Source: Cryptococcus deneoformans JEC21 (lineage: Eukaryota > Basidiomycota > Tremellomycetes > Tremellales > Cryptococcaceae). From it: a stretch of DNA of 64,000 bases. The notes under the pieces were generated by a model. It had not been told where the DNA came from. It saw nothing but the letters and a program-made list of their open reading frames with translations, and ran no database searches. Made by a program: the position numbers and the translations under genes. How positions within the stretch are numbered: the stretch's first letter is position 1; each line of letters starts with the position of its first letter. This document shows, one piece after another, positions 55,001 through 64,000 of the stretch. The DNA lies in contig NC_006686.1 in the NCBI RefSeq assembly GCF_000091045.1, positions 1,610,001-1,674,000 of the forward strand. The letters run 5' to 3'.

Positions 55001-55844
55001 CGAAAACGAAAGCAGCAACATTTTTATTTGGATTTCCAGGTGTATCGTTCGGTCGTCGGAGCTGTATTAATTCTACTTGTATGAATATGCATACTGCTAT
55101 GGGCCCTTTGAATGTAGAGTGTATTTGCTGAGCACCTCGTCTTCTTGATCATTCGCTGTTGATCATTATCCGCCATTTCAATATGAGTAAACAGGTGTGG
55201 TAGGAGCCCTTGGGAAGACTTGCACAAATCGCAGTGGGTAGAACATGAATTATAGTGGGCGGCGAGGTGTCCGGGGTGGCTGTTGCATCTCCTCTTTCCT
55301 CTGCTGAGGACGACACACATCTCTTCCTTGACATAGTGAACTGTTGCATCATGACATAGGGATGGGGATGAAGATGCTGCCCTGGTAGCATGGCATAATG
55401 TGGATGGCGGTTGTGTGGACCCACAGGATGGAGGCCCGTGCGTTACTTTCTACATCCCTCCCTTTGATCCACGATCAAAGTCACACGCGTGGCTTTGACT
55501 CCTCCTTGCTGTCTCCTGTTTCGAAAAAAGCGACAAACAAACATCTTCCTCATCTCCATTTCTCCTCCATCTCTTTTCCTTCCTCCCTTATAACCTTATA
55601 GTCACTCTCCAGCCCCGGATTCTCCCAACCTGTACTCTCATTCTCCCCCACACTCTCTTGGACATTTTTTGTGTGCTCACACTTTCAATACTTCCCTTCC
55701 TAACAAATTGTGAGTCTCAATTTAAGAGTTACGTGATACCAGGCTAGTCTGGTTTTGGTCCTGTCAGCTACGACCGGCTTTCTTCCTACCTTCCTACCTT
55801 GCTTTTTGGACAAGCTTACCCCTAAATCCAGCCCTACTCTTACC
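55001..55844. other. Upstream region of zinc-finger gene, likely leader and leader intron
   Basis: The second half (55440-55720) is pyrimidine-rich, typical of fungal promoters and leaders. A GTGAGT at 55709 and a CAG at 55766-55768 could bound a leader intron. No separate gene is seen. Confidence 0.45.
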
Positions 55845-58508
55845 ATGGCAACCCACTCCTGGACACATGCTCCCCACCATGGCGTCGAACAACCACAGAT
55901 GTTTCATTCTCAGCCACAACACCGCCGTCTCGTCCACCCAAGTAGCCAATGGTCGCACATACACCCTCCAAGCACCGCCGATCACGACAACAGCCATGTT
56001 CATCCTCACCCACACCCACTCCCTTATTCCCACGTACACCCTTCGGTTCGCACTTACCCTCCAGCACACTACCAGGCTGGTATATCTGTTGACGCCTTTG
56101 CTGGCCCCGATGCCGAGGAAGACGAACTTGAAGATGAACTCGAGCCTCTTGATCCCGCTCTAGCTCCCCAAAATGCGGCTGTGGACGTAAAGGAAAAGGG
56201 CAAGACGCCCGCGACCCGTGCTAGGTCCAAGTCTGTCGTCAGCGCCACTTCTCTCAGTACCGATGCTGCGTCATCAGAAGAAGCCACATTCATGTTCTTC
56301 CCAAACCCATCGCAGCCACCTATCCAACTCAAAGGTGCTCGTAAGACTGGCCTTCTCCCAGCACCTGCGGGTTCAATTCTCGAAGTCAATGATCTTTTGA
56401 TTCTTCACCCCCCTGAGAAGTATAGGCCTGGATTTGGAGGGCATAACAGCCAGTGGGAGATGTATACTTGTCGAGTGTGTTCCAAAACGTATGATGGAAA
56501 AAATGCGCGGAGTGTCGCAAGGAGACATTTGCAGGATAAACATGGAGTACCATTGAGCGTACAGACTCGGAGAAGTCGATGGGATTGTGGTGAGCAATTG
56601 TAAAGGCATTGATCCTGATTATGGCTAACGGGAGGCTATCGTAGTAGATCCTAACCGACCCAGGAATAAGTCCGACGCTAAGGAGAGGAATCTGAAAAGT
56701 AAGCGTGATTGGGCTTCAAAGAACCGGTGAGTATAGCGATGATAATGATGAATGACGAGGGCTGACAACCCTTTTATAGTCAGCAAAGCAAGCTTGAAAA
56801 GACACACTGCGAATTCCTGGAGCAATTCGGTCCCAAAGGTCTCGTTACTTCTTGCGGGATGCGTCTCGTCGCGACAAAATATCGAGGTGCCGCTGGCGTC
56901 GCCGCTGCGCTTCAGAAGAACGGTGATTTCCTCAATGGAGAGTACGGCAAGGTCATCATTCCCGAAGAGATTTTGGAAGGCGTCCGTGCGATTAGAGAAT
57001 ATGAGTCTTCTATTCAACAAAAAGGCGAAACTCTGGCAGTTCAGCAGGAAGAAGACATGGAAGTGAAAGGAGTAGGCTCCGACTCTGCCTCCACCGGCTC
57101 GGCTAAACCTCGGTGTAACTCCCTTTCGCGGCTGCCTACTCCTCCACATGGACTCATGTCTGCCCTTACCGTCTCTCCTCGAAGCCCTTACCAGGCTGCT
57201 ACCCAGCCTAACTCTTATCATCACAGCATCTACACGCGTCAACTTGAGCTCTTGCGCCAACAACATGCGTACAGACCTTATCCGTTTGCTGATGTGCCTA
57301 TGGTAGATCAGGAGATGGGGTTCTTGTATATGCCTCCGATTCAGCATGAACTTCAGCCTCAATCGACTCTTCAGCATCAGACTGTGCATCAGCAAAGCCC
57401 AATGGAATTTTCATACTTCCATGTACGAGATTTCCCCAGTCTTAACGTTGCAGAAGAAGAGACGCAAGCAGATACAGAGGAACCTTTACAAATTGCCAAG
57501 GCGAACCAGTCTCCTGCGGAGCCAGAGCAGAAGCACGAGATTGCCACCACAACAGAGAATGGGAAACCTGAAGAAAAAGCGAACGATTGGGTTGAAGATG
57601 ATAATAAGGAGGATGAAACCGAAAAGGATATCGATCTCGAAGCTGAAGTGGCCGCTGAGAGTCTTCTCAATCTTCATAGCACTCCACTTCGCGCTCCCGA
57701 GGATGAAGACACTTTCAGACTTCCTTTGCGCCCTACCACTCGGCCTGCACCTCCCGCTTGGAAGCTTCTCGACGCTCCACCTATTATATCACCCGCACGC
57801 AGCCGACATTCCAGAACCAAATCATTCATTCAGCCCTTCAAAGACCCTCGTGCAGAAGCCACGCGAAGCCTCAGTTTCGAACAAGCCCCGGCTCTCGACG
57901 ATCCATTCATGCTTAATGACGATACGCCGGACCGTCCAACTTCAATCTCTTCTCTTTCCACGCGATCGAGGACAACACTCCTCTCGTCGAGAGTGAGTGA
58001 TAATCAGAAAAGCACTATGCCCAGTCCCTCGCCGCTGTCGTCTATGCATAGGAAACGAAAGGCTCCACCTTCATCTCCGTTTGCCCTAGCACCTTCCGGA
58101 GGCTCAAACCCTGTTACTCGCCCCGCACTTCGACCTTTGTCTACCAATTTTTCCTCTTCCAACCGATCCGGGTCGGGCAACGCGGCCGCTACACCTATCC
58201 GTTCCGCACTCACCCCGCACATCCCTTCTTCACTCACGCGCGCATGGCTTCTCTCTTCGCCGACTAATGGTGATGCAGCTGCTTCATTGGGTCTGGTGCC
58301 CACGCATTTGGCGCCGGCTACACCTGGGATGATGAGAGGGATCGTAGGGACCGATACGCCTGGGATCACTTTATTGGATGTGAGGGAAAATGCGAACAAG
58401 GAGAAAGAGAACGAGAGCGGGAAGGAAGAAAAGGGGTCGGGGAAGGAGAACAGGGATAACGGTGTTAATGTGAAGAGGAAGCGATTGATTGAGACGCCTA
58501 GGGCGTAA
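55845..58508 (+). CDS. C2H2/BED-like single zinc-finger protein, probable transcription regulator
   Basis: I chose the ATG at 55845 (ACC ATG G context), giving MATHSWTHAPHHGVEQPQMF; an upstream in-frame ATG at 55755 is less likely. The N-terminus is His/Pro-rich (HVHPHPHPLPYSHVHPSV). The only structured part is around residues 200-245: WEMYTCRVCSKTYDGKNARS then VARRHLQDKHGVPL, a CX2C...HX4H finger, followed by a basic segment spliced over introns at about 56590-56643 and 56727-56779. After it comes a conserved-looking helix, FLEQFGPKGLVTSCGMRLVA. The remaining ~500 residues are disordered with Ser/Pro, acidic blocks and a basic end (KRKRLIETPRA). It is probably nuclear. I do not recognise a characterised orthologue. 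Confidence 0.75.
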
Positions 58509-58848
58509 AGAATGTCTCACGTTGTTTCCGGACAATCCATGGGTTTAGGAAAGAGGTCAATGGGAGAGGATCATTCATTCATTGCGAACGATGGACTATA
58601 AAAGGACAAAATGGGGATGTCAAATTCCGAAAAAAATAAGTATACGTATTTTCACGATAATGACAATTTTTCTCTTTATTTCAATTTCTAGTTTTGAGCT
58701 GGTCATAACCTGCTCAGTTTTCCATCATATGCATGGGGTGGTATACGTATAGCCAATACGCCAATCCTTGATTCCCATTCTCCATAACGCACCAGCCTCC
58801 ATCCTATTTGGGATTTGAGCGGTCCACAGATCTATGAAACGGGGATAA
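58509..58848. terminator. Convergent 3' region
   Basis: Between the stops of two convergent genes. AT-rich, with no coding frame. Confidence 0.45.
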
Positions 58849-59556
58849 TCATTCCTGACGACTGAAACAGTCAGAGAAGCAGTTCCACTTGGAATTTTCA
58901 GTAGGAGGAGTATCGGGCGGGACTGGCAAACGGATTACACGGAGCTCATCTCGACCGTCAGCGATAGTTGATCCGGTCGACATTGTCGTAACGGGGATCC
59001 CAGTGGTGTCCACACTGAGGATTTCAGCAGAACGACGCGTGGAGAACGTTTCCTCTTCTTGAGGGGTAGTATTCGTTGCCCGACCATCTTGGGAGTTGCA
59101 AGTTTCATCGGTGTGAGTGGAACCGGCACTGGCGCTCGGACGGGTGGCCGTCGTCGTATCATCATTAGTCGCCGTCGTCGCATCATATTTAAATCCCGGT
59201 GCTGCAGGTCTCGTAGGTTCATTATCTCCTAGCGGCCACTCGGGGACAGGGCCGGAGTGATACCCCATACGATAACCAGAGTGTGTGGATGCGCCACTCT
59301 GCAAACTGCTGTCGTCTCCCTGGCCGAAGGAAATGGTAGTAAGTGAGTAGGGCGCGGGGTCGGTGGTGGTGTCCACCAGCGACGAGCGATCAGGAGGGCG
59401 TAGGATAACGGTGTTGGTGGTAGACGCGTTGCTCGGTGATGAAGGAGCGAGGCTGTGAAAAGTGTCGTCGTCGGTGGAAGTGGAAGTGTCGGATGGACGG
59501 CGTTGAGAGTTTGCAGAGCGGAAAGACTGTGGTGGGCTACTAGTGGGGGATGACAT
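58849..59556 (-). CDS. Ser/Thr-rich protein of unknown function
   Basis: A single-exon frame of 235 codons starting MSSPTSSPPQSFRSANSQRR and ending NCFSDCFSRQE. It is almost entirely Ser, Thr, Asp and Pro (DTSTSTDDDTFHSLAPSSPS; TATNDDTTTATRPSASAGST) and appears disordered. There is no signal peptide and no membrane segment. The C-terminal cysteines in KWNCFSDCFSR could be lipid-modified or bind metal, but this is speculation. Its reality is supported by the clean single frame, with an ATG placed between two annotated genes. The opposite strand has no comparable frame. Confidence 0.55.
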   Translation of the reverse strand: MSSPTSSPPQSFRSANSQRRPSDTSTSTDDDTFHSLAPSSPSNASTTNTVILRPPDRSSLVDTTTDPAPYSLTTISFGQGDDSSLQSGASTHSGYRMGYHSGPVPEWPLGDNEPTRPAAPGFKYDATTATNDDTTTATRPSASAGSTHTDETCNSQDGRATNTTPQEEETFSTRRSAEILSVDTTGIPVTTMSTGSTIADGRDELRVIRLPVPPDTPPTENSKWNCFSDCFSRQE

Positions 59557-60112
59557 TGTAGGTTTTTTTTTTTGAAAGAATCCAGGGGGGGGGGGTTGAT
59601 TTGTATGCCAAGTGGTGTGTTTGGTTGGTGTAAGAGTATTTTATGGCGATGCATCCACTTTTTATACATGGGTCTCGAGTCGGTTGGAACGAAAACTCGT
59701 GAGCGGTGAATCAAAAAAACGGCCTTCTTTTCTTGTAGTCATAGCCAAAGGAATGATCCAATCCATGTTCGAAACAACAGTCACGAGTCTCAAGACAACT
59801 CCCATTCACAATCTCCTCCTTGTCCGACTTTCCGGGCATTCACATTTTTCCCGGGCTGGCTGACAACAGACTCTTTAACCCTTTTTCCACGAACAATGGC
59901 TGCAGGGCGCGGTTTGTGCGGATATACCTATTCATCCCTCACGTTTACTCTAACCCCCGGTAAAAAAGACCATCCACGCAATGATCCTAAAAGATGAAAA
60001 GTAAAAAAATTAAAAACGATTAAAGAGGTTGACCAAACGGGAGATAAAAAAACCTTGTTAACTCTAGCCACGACTAGAAGCGATTGACGCTTCTCGCCCT
60101 ACCCTTTACTCT
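59557..60112. other. Intergenic, promoter of the Ser/Thr-rich gene
   Basis: Contains a run of 13 G at about 59585-59597 and a T run just upstream of the start at 59556. No gene seen. Confidence 0.45.
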
Positions 60113-62576
60113 CTAATTCTTCTCCTTTCCAGCCTCTAGAGCCTTGATGACATTCACCACCATCAGCGTCTTGTTGAACAGCCCGCACGCGAGGTGTTTC
60201 CCGTCTTCTCGCCAAGCCATCGAGAGCTGTTCCCGTCAGCGTATTATCTTATGCTAGTATAAATCACGAGACGAAACACGACACACCATCATGGGCCGTT
60301 CCCTGACCATCCGCTTCCCTTCCTCCTCTTCCACCTCTGTGCCCCATAAGACGCGGCCGGTCTCCACATCCCATATGCGGAGTACGCCATCCCATCCTCC
60401 GCCGGCTAGGAGACCGTATTTGCCGACCCCTAGGCGTTCTGCCGTGGCCGCGGCTGTTCCGTTTTCGGCGGCGGTGGTGGTGGTGGTGGTGGTGGGGAAA
60501 AGAGAACCAACCAAGCTGTTCAAGGAAAAGGGGGAGAATGCCAAAGAGCCTGTACCGGATTCCAGACCGGGGAGGACGTGGAGTGTTTCGCCGGATAGGG
60601 CGTCGAACAGTTTGATCGTGGAGTCTTGGCCGCCGCTGTTTTTTTCGCACACATGGTTAGCTCGCTGGGCACAATCCACGAAAGAAGACGCGACGCGACT
60701 CACGCAGCGAGTATCATCCGCGCCCGCGCTCCATCGTCAACCGGCATCCACTCGAGCATGCTCATCCGTTTATTCTCGCTCCCGCTTACGACGTTGAGTC
60801 TGTGCAGACAGTTTTCAATGGATATCGCCGAGGTGGAGTTGGATCGGGCATTTGGGCCCGAGTCTGCCGAGTTGGGGTTGGGGTTGGGGTGGGATTGAGG
60901 TTGAGGTTGTTGGTGAAAGTAATCGTCTTCATCGCTTGGAGGTTCCATCTTTTTCATTGGCGAGAGCGATCTTGTCCCGCCCAGACCCACACTCGCGCTC
61001 TTACCTCTTGCAGAAGGGTAAAAAGGTAGTTTCCAAATCATACAATTCCCATCGTCCGAAACACTGGCCAGCAGCCGCTCTGCCGCGCCAAGGGGCGACC
61101 ATTTGATCCGTGTGACATCATCCGTATGTCCGCGAAAAGTAAACCGGGGCCGTTTATCGTCCCCGTGATGGACGTGGATGGTATGGTCGTTGCCGGCGGA
61201 CGCAAAGACTTCGTCGTCTAGCCAATCGACGTCGTTTACTTCCTTGGTATGCGCATCGTAACACATCTTCATGGCCATACTCCCGCCCCTGTCCATCCAC
61301 TTGCACACCGTGAAATCATCTTTGCCTACCAGGATCTGGGTGCCGGAGGGACTCCACTTCATCGCATTGACGGCGCCTCTTCCATAACTCATGATGGCCT
61401 GCAGCTGGCCGGACGGGGTGAAGAGACGGCCGACGCCGTCTTGGGAGCCGGTGGCGAGGATGGTGCCGTCGGGGTGCCAGGCGACAGAGGTGATGGTCTT
61501 TTTGGAGGACTCGATGCCCTTGTGGGAGATGCCGGTGGGGCGGGAGGGGAGGGTGAGCGGGGCGGTGGCGGAGGAGGAGGCGGAGAGGGGCAAAAAGTCC
61601 CAAAGCCTGACGAAGCCGTCTGCCGAGCCTGTGGCCAAGAGGTCTACGTTTTTGGGATTCCAGGCGACGTTGGAAACGACGTCTCGGTGTTCTGTCCATA
61701 CCCCGATTTCATCGGTCTTGGCACTGGTGCTGGCACTGGTGTTGACTTTGGAGCGGGGACTAGGTCGACGGGACTTGTCGGGTGATGTTGCGCGGGACGG
61801 TTGGGTGCTTGGCACTTGCAGTGCCTCACGCTCCGGCTCGCGCTCCGGCTCCAGTTTTTTAGACGCCTTGTCGTCCTCTGCATCGCTCACCCGGGCTCGT
61901 TTACGTGTCTTTTCGTTTTCCTTTCGAGCTTCTGGCTGGGCGGGCGCGGGGGACGAACTCGGCCGTCTGGTCTTTCTCTTTCCCCTCGACTTGTCCTTCA
62001 CCCTCTCCTCTGGCGGGGGGAACGGCTCTGGCCGCTTGGGCGGCGGGGCGACTGCATTCGCGGCCTGGGCGCTGGCGGCCTGGAGGACGGAGGGGAGCGG
62101 GAGGGGCGGGTTGGCGCTGGCGGAGGGGCAGGACGGGGGGCACACGTGCGGGATGAGGAGGTGGAACGGGTTGGGACACTCGGGCGAGAGCGGTTCCTGC
62201 GGAATGTCAGCGGGCTATACGCAGAAGCGGGAGGACATACACCGTTCTCGCCGACGTGCCGCTCGACGTGCTCCCAGCGGACGGCCTTCCACAGCTTGCG
62301 GACGAGCTCGCCGCGCTGTATGCGGCCTGCGGCGGCGCCGAACGCGGGTGCGCTGTGGGCGGGTCGAGCGGGCTTGGCGGGGGCGGGGTAGGCGGGGTTG
62401 AAGTGCTGGAAGAGGGGGGTGGCGGGGAGGTTGGACTCTGCGAGGAGGGTGAAGGCGGTGTGGGGAAAGTTGCTCTCCTGGAGGTAGAGGTAGATGAGGA
62501 TGTTGATCTCGACGCTGCTCAGCTGCACGGGGGAGTCGGGGGGGGCGGGGAGCGGGGGGGGCGCGGGGGGGAGCAT
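60113..62576 (-). CDS. LisH-WD40 protein, TBL1/Sif2-like corepressor subunit
   Basis: TBL1 and yeast Sif2 are WD40 subunits of histone-deacetylase corepressor complexes (NCoR/SMRT, Set3C). The start at 62576 gives a Pro-rich leader, then a LisH motif, SSVEINILIYLYLQESNFPH then TAFTLLAES, at about residues 19-47, where these proteins tetramerise. A long Pro/Lys-rich linker with basic blocks (KDKSRGKRKTRRPSSS) precedes the propeller. WD repeats are visible as HRDVVSNVAWNPKNVDLLAT then GSADGFVRLWDF, TSVAWHPDGTILATGSQDG, VNDVDWLDDEVFASAGNDHT, VTRIKWSP...SVSDDGNCMIWK, SGGQDSTIKLFDALSGE and GLLAGGGWDGVLRIWDVETG. The last exon ends MVVNVIKALEAGKEKN at 60113. A GGTGGT repeat (about 60470-60497) encodes a Thr run in one loop. 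GC content is clearly higher than in genes to the left. Confidence 0.85.
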
Positions 62577-62708
62577 CGCGGGATGGTGCAGAGTGTACGG
62601 TAGAAGTTACGCCGCGAAAGCAGCAAAGTAGCCAAGCGTAATTAACACCCCCCCCCCATTCCCTAATTAACACCGCCCTTTAAAACATCAACTCTACGAA
62701 ACATCCCC

Positions 62709-64000
62709 ATGCCGTCGATCACCCTGCTCCCCTTCCTCCACGCGGTCCCCCCCGCCACCCGCGCACTCACCGCCGCCCTCCTCCTCCCCACCGCCGCCGC
62801 CCTCCTCCTCACCCACCTCGGCACCCCCCCCGCCGCCCTCCCCTGGCTCCTCCTCGTCCCCGCACACAGCTGGAAGTATCCCTGGGTCCTCCTCACCGCC
62901 GCCTTTGTCGAGCTCGGCCTCATCAACGTACGTCCCCCCCCCGCACCCCGCGCTGACCCCCCAGGCACTCGTCTCCGCCGTCGCCCTCCCCCTCGCCTGC
63001 AGGTACCTCGAGCGCGTATGGGGCGCACGCGAGCTCCTCCGCTTCTGCTGCATCACCGTCGTCGGCTCCAACCTCATCGCCTTTGGCTTCAGCTGGATCG
63101 TCTGGCTCCTCTTTGGATCCGAAGACGCATTGTACGTGCAAACGAGACGCTTGAGCTGACACGTGCGTAGGTATGGCCTGCCGTACCACGGCATGACCGG
63201 GCTCCAGGTCGGCTTCCTCGTCGCGTTCACCCAGCTTATCCCGGAGCATCAAGTGCAGCTCCTGGGCAAGATTAAGCTTCGTGTCAAGGTGGGTCGTTCC
63301 ATTTTGTCCTTCCATGGCTTCTGACGCGTGCTACGCCACAGTCCCTCCCCGGCATCCACCTCCTCATCTCCAACGTCCTCGTCATCCTCCTCGGCCCCTC
63401 CCCCTTTATGCTCATCCAATTCGGATTCTTCGTCGCCTGGGTCTACCTCCGTTTCTTCAAACCCTCTCCCGACGGCGGTCTCTTCAGAGGCGATAGGAGC
63501 GAGACCTTTGCATTCCAATACTGGTTCCCCCCTGTTGTCAGGTAGGTCTCTTCGTATCAAACGCTCACGCAAACGCTCACGCAAACACTCACGCAAACGC
63601 TCACGCCAAACACAGGCCATACATCTCGGTCGTCGCAAACCACGTGTACACCCTCGCCACCCGCATCCACCTCGTCCAAGCATGGGACGCCCCAGCCGGC
63701 GAATACAGTCTTCTCCCCGGTCCCGGGTCCGCCGCCTCTGCCTCGGGTATGGGAAGTGGCGTCGGTGGGCTGGGAGGGGGAGCGAGGGCGGAAGCGGAGC
63801 GAAGAAGGGCATTAGCGCTCAAAGCGCTTGATGCAAGGCTCGCTTCTACCCCTTCCCCTGCTCCCGCGCCTGCTCCCGTCCCCGCCGCCGTCCCCGCCGA
63901 AAATGCAAGCGGACTCGGAGCAGGGAGTGCAGCTGCAAAAGATATTCCCGCTCCCCCCGCTGCTTCAGTTGAACCTACCCCCGCTCCCGCCGCCAACCCC
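62709..64000 (+). CDS. TMEM115/rhomboid-like membrane protein (3' truncated)
   Basis: The start at 62709 gives MPSITLLPFLHAVPPATRAL followed by several hydrophobic helices across five exons (introns at about 62929-63002, 63132-63171, 63290-63341 and 63542-63615). Diagnostic pieces are SWKYPWVLLTAAFVE, RYLERVWGARELLRFCCITV, YHGMTGLQVGFLVAFTQLIP then EHQVQLL, and FFVAWVYLRFFKPSPDGGLF then GDRSETFAFQYWFPPVVRP. These match the TMEM115/YOL107W family (DUF1751). These are rhomboid-fold Golgi proteins without the Ser-His catalytic pair, implicated in retrograde transport and glycosylation. The C-terminus becomes Ala/Pro/Ser-rich and runs off the window at 64000. Codon use is strikingly C-rich at third positions. 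Confidence 0.85.
63557..63610 (+). repeat. 12-bp tandem repeat inside an intron
   Basis: Four units of CGCTCACGCAAA, one with A for G, fill most of the 74-bp intron at 63542-63615 of the TMEM115-like gene. The splice sites GTAGGT and CACAG lie just outside. Confidence 0.8.

Noticed and set aside
61249..62401. Long plus-strand open frames opposite the TBL1-like gene
   Set aside because: They are Gly/Arg-rich mirror images of a GC-rich real gene with clear LisH and WD40 motifs on the minus strand.
63557..63610. Regularly spaced repeat as a CRISPR-like array
   Set aside because: Units are contiguous 12-mers without spacers, inside a eukaryotic intron.

Overview
The window is nuclear DNA of a basidiomycete yeast, most likely Cryptococcus or a very close relative. 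The genes are packed with short introns (about 45-75 bases, GTNNGT...YAG). The strongest evidence is a run of four genes, RPL22, SPO14, CAP1 (a GT90 CAP10 paralogue) and the homeodomain gene SXI1, which together mark the homeodomain end of the Cryptococcus mating-type (MAT) locus. SXI1 encodes the HD1-type regulator and no HD2 partner (SXI2) is visible, so this looks like an alpha-type haplotype.

Layout. 1-2792: most of a PIF/Harbinger DNA transposon with a Myb/SANT-like gene (+) and an intact-looking DDE transposase gene (-); its right terminus is at 2792. 4921-7684: SLX4 (+). 8.2-13.3 kb: transposon relics around RPL22 (-), and the C-terminal relic of an MFS transporter. 13451-19627: SPO14/PLD1 phospholipase D (-). 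19.8-22.8 kb: gene-free, repeat-derived DNA. 22876-25128: CAP1 (+). 25.1-27.2 kb: a non-autonomous transposon copy. 27262-28622: SXI1 (-). To the right of SXI1 repeats nearly vanish and genes are close together: a 2-oxoglutarate dioxygenase (-), a secreted cytidine-deaminase-fold enzyme (+), a uric acid/xanthine permease (+), a Zn2Cys6 regulator (-), a poorly resolved GATA-like gene (+), INO80 (+), a SAM methyltransferase (-), a ferric reductase (+), a C2H2-like zinc-finger protein (+), a Ser/Thr-rich unknown (-), a LisH-WD40 TBL1/Sif2-like protein (-) and a TMEM115/rhomboid-like membrane protein (+, cut by the window end). I infer that the MAT border lies near SXI1.

How the genes relate. SXI1 controls sexual identity after cell fusion. 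CAP1, SPO14 and RPL22 are MAT passengers with housekeeping, capsule-type or secretory/sporulation roles. Just outside, the dioxygenase, deaminase and purine permease could form a small nucleobase-scavenging neighbourhood. INO80, SLX4 and the TBL1-like protein belong to chromatin and DNA-repair pathways.

The most unusual signal is a 27-bp element (4655-4681, 12129-12155, 29045-29071; two identical copies, one with a single mismatch). It lies 240-425 bp upstream of the start codons of SLX4, RPL22 and SXI1. It could be a shared regulatory site or the end of a small transposon that favours promoters.
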